NCBI RefSeq assembly: GCF_000611645.1
Contig: NW_014012517.1
Location: forward strand, 1,080-17,137
DNA from: Monoraphidium neglectum
Lineage: Eukaryota; Chlorophyta; Chlorophyceae; Sphaeropleales; Selenastraceae
Reading direction: 5' to 3'
Length of the DNA: 16,058 nt
Shown one piece after another: positions 9,227 through 16,058 of this stretch. Positions within the stretch are counted from its first letter, which is position 1; the number at the start of each line of letters is the position of its first letter. The position numbers and the translations under genes are program-made. The notes under the pieces are model-generated. The model ran no database searches and had not been told where the DNA came from. It saw only the letters and a program-made list of their open reading frames with translations.

Positions 9227-12200
9227 ATGGCATCCATGTACATGCGAGTTAGGATTGGTGCGAGCAAGGCCGGCCATGCCCCAGCCGCGCCACGGGTCGC
9301 CCCACTGATGTGCACTGGCGGTGCTCGTCGTTCTGCCTGGCACGGCTGTGGCGCTGCAGCGGCGCGGGGGTCCAACAACGGCATAAGGTGGAGTGCGCGC
9401 ATGCTGGTGCAGACGCCCAAGACCGCCGCAGGTGAGGGGCAGTCGCGTGCCTGAGCTGGTGCGTGACACGGACACCACGCAAGTTCACTGCGACACGCTT
9501 CCCCGCCCTCTCAAGGCAGGGCTAGAACCCTCGCATTCGAGCCCGCGCCCGGCGTGCTGCATGCACTTGCTCATTCACATGCATATGCGCATGCACATGC
9601 AAGCGCAGTGGAGTCGCCGGTGACCGTGGGGGAGCCACAGCGGGCCGCCAAGCAGCCAGAGCAGTTCAACTGGTACAAGAACTGGTGAGGCTCCAGAAGC
9701 ACTGTTGTCACAGACACGAATGCTGACAGCTGCAAGTTTCTCATATATCTCCTCTCAACAGCTTTGAATTCTGTCCGGCGGCCGGCCAGCCCTAGCTCCA
9801 GCCGGCGTCATTCACAGGTGATGTACGCTGTCTGTGGCATTGTGCAGTGTGCAATATGCGCGTCGCGGTCCTGCGGCTCACAGGTACCCTGCGGCCCTGC
9901 TGGAGAGCCTGCAGCCCGACAAGCCCAACGCGCTGCAGCTCCTGGGCTTGGACCTCGTCGCCTGGCGCACCCCAGAGGGCGACTGGAGCGTGCTCGAGGT
10001 GCGCTGTGGGGCGCCACACCCCGCCTGCCTTTTGGGGGTGAATGTGTGTGACGAAGCGTTTCGCGGGTTTAATTTATCGCTCGTGACGTAGTAGGTTGAC
10101 GCAATTGGTCAGCTGCCGTCAGCCCGCTACGCCTGAGTGACGCTGTTGCCTCCATCTTCCCACAGGACGCGTGCCCCCACCGCCTGGCGCCTCTGAGTGA
10201 AGGGCGCCTGCACGGCGACGGCACCCTCATGTGCAGGTGGGTGGGCGCGGAACACCCCCTGAGTGGTGGCCACACTTGGATCAGCCGCCTGCCACGGGGC
10301 GAGCAGCTGCCCAATGACAGCCAAAGGTGTATCATGCCCTCGGCCCACTTGCAGACCCACATCGAATGTGTGCCCACCACAACAGGGGGAATGCGTCACT
10401 GGAGTTACGCTGCACACAACCAGCCGCGGCGGCCTTTTGCACAACCCCACTCCCACCAACAAAACACCCACTAGAACTATCACAATCCTTGACCGCCCAC
10501 TCAACACCGCCCGCCGACCCGGTCTCTCCCCCGCCCCCACCTCCCCGCAGCTACCACGGCTGGACCTTTGACGGCAAGGGCGCCTGCAAGAGCATCCCCC
10601 AGATGGCAGACCCCAAGGCCCTCGCCACCGCCACCGCCAGCGCCCGCGCCTGCGCCAAGCACTACCCGTCGCAGGCACGCCGGCACCCATTTGCGTGGCG
10701 CCGCGCTCTGTGGACTGCCTCCGGCGGACGGGGACGGGATGCGCCTCAGGCCCCCGCCATGCACGCGGTGTTCTTCTGAGACTCCTGCATACTTGAGTAG
10801 CGGTGCACGCTCGAGCCTGCCGTCCTTCGCGCAAGCAGCACGCTCTGTTACTGCGCCTTTATGCTTTCCAACCCATGTGCCATTTGTAGGAGCTGTTAGG
10901 CACCCTATGGGTCTGGGCCGAGGCCGGCCCCACTGCGTGGATCGAGTCCGCCGCCACAGCCCCCGCCAGCGTGCCGCCAGACCTGCTGAGTGGCGACTGG
11001 GTGCCCCGGGGCACGTGGTTCCAGCGGTGAGGAGGCATCAGACGGCATATCGAGGGGGGCAGGCAGCGCTGGCGTGAGGTCGCTCAGTCTGCAACCAGCG
11101 TGGCTAGGCGTCGGGCCTCGCGGGGCTAGCGATAGTTTTGGTGTCTTGAGCTGTCGGGGTGCAGACACCGAGCGCCCTGCTGATAGTATTAGCGTCAACA
11201 GGGTTAGAGTGTGTCAGGACTGCGTGAACATCGCACAAATTCTACCTGTCAACCGCCAGTGACGTGGCGGTGTCGTTTGACACTCTGATTGAGAACCTTG
11301 TGGACCCCTCCCACGTCCAGTTCAGCCACCACGGCGTCATCGTAAGTCAGGGGTGACGCCACGCAGCACCCGGCCGCCGTGACGCGTGCAGTGCGCGCTG
11401 CTGTTTGACAGGCGACATCATATGACCCCTATGCCTGCCCTTCTTGGCCTTGTTGATGTCTCCATCCGCAAACGCAGCTGCAAGGCCGCATATCCGCCTC
11501 TTGCGCCCCACCCCGTCAAACGGCGCGCCCCCAAGCCCACCCCCGTCGCACACACACGTGCCCAGGGCGACCGCGGCGCTCCTGCTGAGGCCGCGGCCTC
11601 CATTGTTGGTGACATCACCTGCAAGGGCGGCTTCACAGCGGCCTACAGCGGCCCCGGGCAGCGCACGGAGACCCTCACGTTCGCGCCGCCCGGAAGCTCC
11701 AGGTGCGGCGACGCGGAGCGCCCCTGTCCCTGTTGCCGTTGTTCGCCGCCCAGCCCTTTGCGGGGTCTCGCGGGCACTGCGTCGCGCCGCATGGGGCAGT
11801 GTCGTCGGCAGCTCAGACGCCCCGTCCCCTGGCGCCCCTTCGCAGCGTGGCTACCCTATATATTCCGTGCCATCACCTTCGGGCAACCCTTAACAACGCC
11901 CGATCCCTATTTCCCCAACACAAAAACGCAAACCGCCCTCGACAGATGGCGCTTCTCCAGTGACATCCACCTGATCTTGTTTGCCACCCCCACGCGCATC
12001 GGCTGGACCCGCGTGTTCTCAAACCTCATCCGCAGCAAGGACGCCCCCAATGCAAAGGTGCCCATGGGGCCGATGCCCGCTTTTTTCCTGGTGTGGATGG
12101 ACATCATGAACGCGCTGCCGTTCCTGCAGCACGCAATGCAGGTGGGGTGGGTGATGGGAGGCCTGTGGGTCCGCCAAATCACCAATGCTTGCTCATTGGG

Positions 12201-13762
12201 GACGTGCGGGCCAATGTGCGGCACCTTCAGGGGGTGCCGCCCCGTGCCTGTCCTCCTTTTTGAACCTGGCCTGTTTGGGACCTGACCATCATCGTGAGTC
12301 GTGCCCCTCATCGGCGCGTCTCTCTGGAACTCACTACACTTCAGCAGCCAACCGCCGCCGCTTTACATGGGCGCCCCCGCGCCCTTGCACCTGCGCCTGC
12401 GCACGCGCGGCTGCTGCGTTGATTTGCCGGCCCCCCCGCGCCTTGCCTCAAGCGGCTCTTACGCTGCGCGTGCGATTCCTCGCGCCCTGCGACCCCAGGA
12501 CAACCACATTCTGGACGGCGACGACTACTTCCTGCACAAGGCGTGAGTTGCAGGGGGGAAGAGGCGCGCCTCTGGGGAGGGGCTTGCACGGCCCGGAGGA
12601 GCATCTTCCTTGCCGATGTGGCGGGCGACGTCAGGGGGTTTGCAGAAGCGTGCACGGCCCGAACGGCTCAGGTGCTTCACCGGGGCGCCTCATGGCAGCT
12701 GCTGGCGCAGCCTCACACGGCTGGACACAAATCAAGCTTGCCCCGACCCCGACGCATGCTGAAGAACCAGGTTTGCACCCCCCCACACTTCCACAAGCTG
12801 GATCCGCCTGTGACCCAGCGCGCCGCATCCACCCAATCCACTTGCCATGCCCCGCCCCGCCCCTCAGGGAGCGCCGGCTGTACAAGCAGGGGTCCCACGA
12901 GTCATGGCGCAAGCAGTACTACATGCCAGGAGCAGTGCGCAGCGCCCATTCACGCATCCCCGCGACCGCACTGCGCCGAAGCGAGCCGCGCCGCGCGCCC
13001 GCTTGTGCGCTGCACGGCGCCCCCTGCTTGCTGCACTTGCCTCGGCATGTGAGCGCCGTTTCAACCCCACAAGAGCTGTATGGGCGTCGGGCGCCACTGT
13101 TCCACCCGCCCGCGTCCGCGCCCACGCCGCGCCTCCTCCATGCAGATCGACGCGGGCGTCATCGGGTGGCGGCGGTGGCTGGACGATTACGGCGGCGCCC
13201 TGCCTGTGCTGCCGCGCTCGGCGGCCGACCTGGGGCCGGTCCTGCCCAAACGCGAGATGTTCAACAGGTAGGCGCGGTGCGCGGGCAGGGACCGAGCCAG
13301 GCAGCCAGCTCGGAGGTGGGGCGCAGCTGGACGTCGCGAGCACAGGCGCTTTGGTTCGTGGCCGCTTACAGGGCTGCCAGCTGCTTTCCGTTTCTCGCCA
13401 AAATCACCAACAATACCTGAAGCTGGCGGCCTTGGGGCGCAGTTTGCCAATCATGTGATCAACCGCCGCCGCTTGTCGCAACCGTCGATGCCCCGCCCAG
13501 GTACGAGCAGCACACCAAGAACTGCCCCCACTGCCTGGCGGCCCTACGCAACATCAACATCGCCATCGGCGTCCTCGCCGCCGCGGCCGCCGTCTCGCTC
13601 GGCGCCGTCGTCGCGGCCGCCGTGACGGGCGCGGCGCCGCTGCTGTCGCCGTTCTGCGCCAAGGCGGGGACCGCGGGCGCCCTGGCGGCGGCGGTCGTGG
13701 CTGGCCTGCTGAAGTTCAGGCAGCTCTTCATATACTATGAATACGACCACTCCGAGCACTAA
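9227..13762 (+). CDS. PAO-like Rieske oxygenase, copy B (13 exons, 545 aa)
   Basis: Exons: 9227-9431, 9609-9684, 9884-9998, 10166-10236, 10551-10674, 10890-11026, 11260-11341, 11566-11702, 11946-12141, 12499-12542, 12868-12934, 13146-13267, 13501-13762 (TAA). Exons 2-13 match copy A in length and phase. The start is the first in-frame ATG and has A at -3 and G at +4; an ATG at 9242 would give 540 aa. The N-terminal 68 residues form an Arg/Ala-rich transit peptide that shares only PAAPRVA and LVQTPKTAA with copy A. Rieske ligands are C135-x-H137 and C155-x-x-H158; the mononuclear iron site is N255-x-x-D258-x-x-H261-x4-H266; CPHC is at 467-470, followed by the Ala-rich membrane hairpin. All catalytic and redox motifs are intact, so this is not a pseudogene by sequence. 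Exon 9 is strongly diverged from copy A, which suggests a changed substrate or partner. Expected in a plastid membrane. Confidence 0.93.
10675..10889 (+). other. GC-AG intron 5 of copy B
   Basis: Exon 5 ends GTCGCAG and the intron begins GCACGC, a weaker GC donor than in copy A. It ends CATTTGTAG before GAGCTGTTAGGC. The join gives YPSQ-ELLGTLWVW at exactly the same position and phase as in copy A, which supports the unusual donor in both genes. Confidence 0.75.
11342..11365 (+). promoter_or_regulatory. Conserved 5' end of intron 7 (also at 4976-4999 in copy A)
   Basis: The first two dozen or so bases of intron 7 are nearly the same in both copies, reading GTRAGTCAGGGGTGACGCCA, whereas the rest of the intron does not align. 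In both genes, reading through the donor adds V-S-Q-G and then meets TGA. This may be a leftover of a gene-conversion tract crossing the exon border or a splicing-control element; neither is proven. Confidence 0.45.
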
Positions 13763-14048
13763 GCGAGTCGTCAGAGGGGCAGAAAGCCTCGGGCAGGGCG
13801 CATGCGGCCTTGCAGGGGCGTGCTGCAGGGGTCTTCTGCAAGAGAGTGGCATCTGAGAGACCAGCGGGCAGGGCGCATATTCGCGGACTGTCTACTGCGC
13901 TGGAGCTGGGCGGTCGGGAATAGCTGAGATAGGAGAGGCTGAGGGCATGCGCGACCCGATCTAACGACCGTACTGCAGCGCCTTGGCCCCAAAAGCCCTT
14001 GGGCCATCCAAAATGGCGCAAAAATAACCACTTATTGTGAGAATTTCT

Positions 14049-14068
14049 CAGGTGACTTTTGTCACCTG
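14049..14068. repeat. Perfect 8-bp inverted repeat with TTTT loop
   Basis: CAGGTGAC and GTCACCTG flank TTTT. Each arm contains an E-box-like CAGGTG or CACCTG. It may be a hairpin or a dyad protein-binding site upstream of the gene at 14760; no function can be assigned. Confidence 0.7.
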
Positions 14069-14107
14069 TGTGCGTCCTTAGGCTGTTGTTTTATCTTATG
14101 ACTGAAC

Positions 14108-14141
14108 CGACACTTCCTTGCAAAGCGACACTTCCTTGCAA
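14108..14141 (+). repeat. 16-base direct repeat
   Basis: CGACACTTCCTTGCAA occurs at 14108-14123 and again at 14126-14141, separated by two bases. It is a local tandem duplication, and the contained CTTCC/GGAAG could be a protein-binding motif. Confidence 0.8.
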
Positions 14142-14759
14142 TTTCTGCGTTCTGGTTCATCATACGGGTCTACTGCCGTATCATATGACTGAGGCACATA
14201 GGCTCACAACTTTGCACTCATCATAATTGTGAACCGCCCCCTGCTGGGCTGGGAGCCATCTGCCATTGCCATCCAAGATGGCAGCCTCAGGCCCCCAGGC
14301 TTGCCGACGCATCCCGCGCGCAAGAGTTGGCCACTTGCATGCTCGCTCAGCGTCCGCCCTTCACGTGTGTGACGTAATTTCACTGTACATTACGTGGCTT
14401 GCACAGGCATGTCCATCAGGACTGGTACACGTGCGTGCCTGCTTGCAGCTTGGGCAGGTATGCATTCCTGGTTGCATGCACGGGTTGCAGTGGTGGTGCC
14501 CTGCTGCAGTCGACAGCAGGCAGAGATGGTGGTGAAGCCTGTCCGTGCATCGGAGTGACCAGCCACACTTATTGCCTGTTGTAGCTGCAACAATAGTAGC
14601 CAACGAAACCAGACTGATATCAACAGACCTCTACAGAGGTGCAGGTCCATTCCGCTTAGTACACGGGCACTTAACACTGATCGTGCTTGTGCAACTATTG
14701 TTTGTAAGCCATCCATAGAAGTGCTGCGGGCAGATCACGAGTACTCAGGCCCCTGCGCG

Positions 14760-15694
14760 ATGGCCCTCCGGCAGCTGTCACAACTGCTTGTCCATGGCTG
14801 GGGTTCTCCAGAATTTCAGGGTACTTTATATCGGTGCTGCATGCCTGCCGCACACATCGCCATGGGGGAGATGGCGGCAGCACACACCAGCGCCTCTGCG
14901 GCCATGCAGCAGCAGCAGAGCGCCAGCACCAGCAGCGGCAGTGGCAGCGATGGCAGTGCTGTGCCGGGCTCTTGGCAGCAGCTGCGCACCTATGCGACCG
15001 GCGGGCGCGGCTTGGTACCCAGCCGCAAGCCGGCGGTGAAAAAGCCGGCGCGCCATCAGTGGCACTACTGCGCAGTCGACTATGACCCCATGCTGCCCAA
15101 GCCCAGCCAGCCGTTGCCGCCTTATGCGCCGCCACGGGCACACCTCAAGGACTACAAAGCTATATTCAACTCGCAGATGCCGCGGCATAACCGCAGGAGG
15201 TGCGCGCTCGGAGGGAGGGGAGGGGGCACTGTGGTTTGTGCGCTTCAGGGGCGAGGAGAGGGCAAGGGCGCGGCGGCGAGGCGCTCGCTGAGCGGCTGCA
15301 GTGGCTCTCCAGCCAGCAGGCTGGGGATCTCATAGGCACCCGCTGAGGGGCCCACGGATGGAGGCTGACGCTGCCCCTTTTCACCAACCTTGCCGGCCGT
15401 GGGGGCGGGCGCAGGTTCTGCCGCGGCTGGGCCAAGCAGATGAAGCTCGCGGACCAGTCCTGGAAGGAGGCTTGGCTGCGGTCGCGGGCGAAGCAGGAGC
15501 GGTGGGAGGCGTCGATCCAGCGGCGTGCGGAGCAGATCGCGCGGAGCACTGCGTGGGCGGAGTGGCGGCAGCAGAAGGTGGGGCTCGGCCCTCAGAAGCT
15601 GGTTGAGCAGGGCGCCCCTTTGGCGCAGGTGGCAGGGCAGCCGCGGCCAACACAGGCCGAGGGGGAACCCTCTGGGAATCCTCCCCCACCATGA
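14760..15694 (+). CDS. Unrecognised protein with probable mitochondrial presequence (2 exons, 239 aa)
   Basis: Exon 1 is 14760-15199 and exon 2 is 15415-15694 (TGA), joined in phase 2/1 across a 215-base GT-AG intron. The start is the first in-frame ATG, with G at -3 and +4. The N-terminus MALRQLSQLLVHGW is hydrophobic and basic without acid residues, and R76-T-Y78/A79-T fits the R-x-Y/A cleavage rule of mitochondrial processing peptidase. Cleavage there would leave a basic 161-aa protein. Residues 43-68 are Gln/Ser/Gly low complexity, partly from a CAG repeat. The middle is rich in Pro and Tyr (about 104-135). Exon 2 encodes a long Trp/Arg/Gln-rich amphipathic helix (W-A-K-Q, S-W-K-E-A-W, E-R-W-E-A, A-W-A-E-W) and a Pro-rich tail. 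I do not recognise the family; a structural subunit of a mitochondrial complex or mitoribosome is one possibility but is only a guess. Confidence 0.75.
14906..14920 (+). repeat. CAG/GCA trinucleotide repeat inside coding exon
   Basis: A short run of CAG codons encodes QQQQ near residue 50, in the low-complexity part of the inferred mitochondrial presequence. Its length could vary between strains without affecting the mature protein. Confidence 0.6.
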
Positions 15695-16058
15695 CCAAGT
15701 AACAAACCCTTGTCAAAGTCCAGTGTGCTGTGTGTGTGCGGGGTGCGGGGCGGCATGTTTCTGGGTTGTGACAGAACCATGTTAAGGTCTTATCAACAGT
15801 GGCATTACATGCGTACAAACAGCAAGTGAAAAACTCAGTCTCAAGGAGATCAGATGTGGTTGAATCGGTGCAATTGATGCCTACAAAGCATGCTAGTTGC
15901 AGGGCGTGCAATGTCATTCAAAAGTTATCATCACGCATGGAGAACTGCGCAAAAAATTCACTACCGCAACGCCAGATCAGAGGGCTGTACTCAGCTTGCA
16001 TGCTAGTTGGCTTTGCAGCTCTAGAGAGGCTTCAAGCGTGGGGCGGGTGGTGATAAGC
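15695..16058. other. Right-edge region, no supported gene
   Basis: These 364 bases follow the stop at 15694 and probably begin with its 3' UTR. No TGTAA signal was seen. GCATGCTAGTTG occurs twice (15888-15899 and 15998-16009). No coding frame or RNA gene could be supported. Confidence 0.45.

Larger units (their letters stand above)
14003..14282. repeat. AT-richer segment bounded by two copies of a 15-base palindrome-like motif
   Basis: GCCATCCAAAATGGC (14003-14017) and GCCATCCAAGATGGC (14268-14282) differ at one base and are each able to form a hairpin with GCCAT/ATGGC arms. Between them lie a perfect 8-bp stem and a 16-base direct repeat. No flanking target-site duplication and no coding capacity were seen. 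It could be a small non-autonomous element or a regulatory module. Confidence 0.4.
13763..14759. other. Intergenic region between copy B and the mitochondrial-protein gene
   Basis: These 1.0 kb hold the 3' UTR of copy B and the 5' region of the next gene. A 13-base direct repeat (GGGCAGGGCGCAT at 13791-13803 and 13866-13878) lies in the likely 3' UTR. The middle part (14003-14283) is AT-richer and carries several hairpins and direct repeats listed separately. A TGTAA occurs at 14703-14707, far from the stop. No supported gene is seen. Confidence 0.5.

Noticed and set aside
9514..9542. tRNA T-arm-like string (CTAGAACCCTCGCATTCGAG)
   Set aside because: No acceptor, D or anticodon arms around it, and it lies inside intron 1 of copy B.
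11386..12285. Single 299-codon plus-strand open frame across exons 8 and 9 of copy B
   Set aside because: It carries the correct frame of exon 8 but reads through intron 8; family resemblance and comparison with copy A require splicing at 11702/11946.
12185..13420. 411-codon plus-strand open frame over exons 10-12 of copy B
   Set aside because: It is an out-of-frame shadow of short exons and GC-rich introns; the family motifs lie in the other frames.
9227..13762. Copy B as a decaying pseudogene
   Set aside because: All 13 exons are in frame, all splice borders are usable and every metal and CxxC residue is present.
1..16058. CRISPR array, insertion sequence, rRNA or viral gene
   Set aside because: No regularly spaced repeats, transposase motifs, rRNA signature or viral hallmark proteins were seen on either strand.

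Overview
The window looks like nuclear DNA of a GC-rich, intron-dense unicellular green alga (chlorophyte, probably Trebouxiophyceae-like). The reasons are short GT-AG introns of about 170-360 bases in every gene, Ala/Arg-rich plastid and mitochondrial targeting peptides, and proteins of chlorophyll-metabolism type. The taxon is an inference. No bacterial, viral or transposon gene was recognised. All gene models were built by hand from splice sites, reading-frame phase and protein family resemblance.

Layout: (1) 299-1664, minus strand: the 5' part of an F-box/leucine-rich-repeat gene (four exons, 194 codons) that runs off the left edge. (2) 1665-2895: a divergent intergenic region. (3) 2896-7362, plus strand: a complete 13-exon gene for a pheophorbide a oxygenase (PAO)-like Rieske non-haem iron oxygenase (536 aa, copy A). 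(4) 7363-9226: intergenic region with no supported gene. (5) 9227-13762, plus strand: a second complete 13-exon PAO-like gene (545 aa, copy B). (6) 13763-14759: intergenic region with short hairpins and direct repeats. (7) 14760-15694, plus strand: a two-exon gene for an unrecognised 239-aa protein with a probable mitochondrial presequence. (8) 15695-16058: tail with no supported gene.

The main biological content is the head-to-tail pair of PAO/TIC55/PTC52-family oxygenases. Both copies keep the Rieske [2Fe-2S] motif, the mononuclear iron site, a C-terminal CxxC and a C-terminal membrane anchor. All 12 intron positions and phases match, including a GC-AG intron 5 in both. The introns are largely unalignable by eye, yet some exons are almost identical at base level (exon 3 differs at 1 of 115 bases) while exon 9 has diverged to 31 of 65 identical residues. 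This mosaic suggests exon-limited gene conversion combined with divergence of one part of the catalytic domain. The two enzymes probably act in the plastid on chlorophyll-derived or related substrates, but the substrate cannot be read from sequence.
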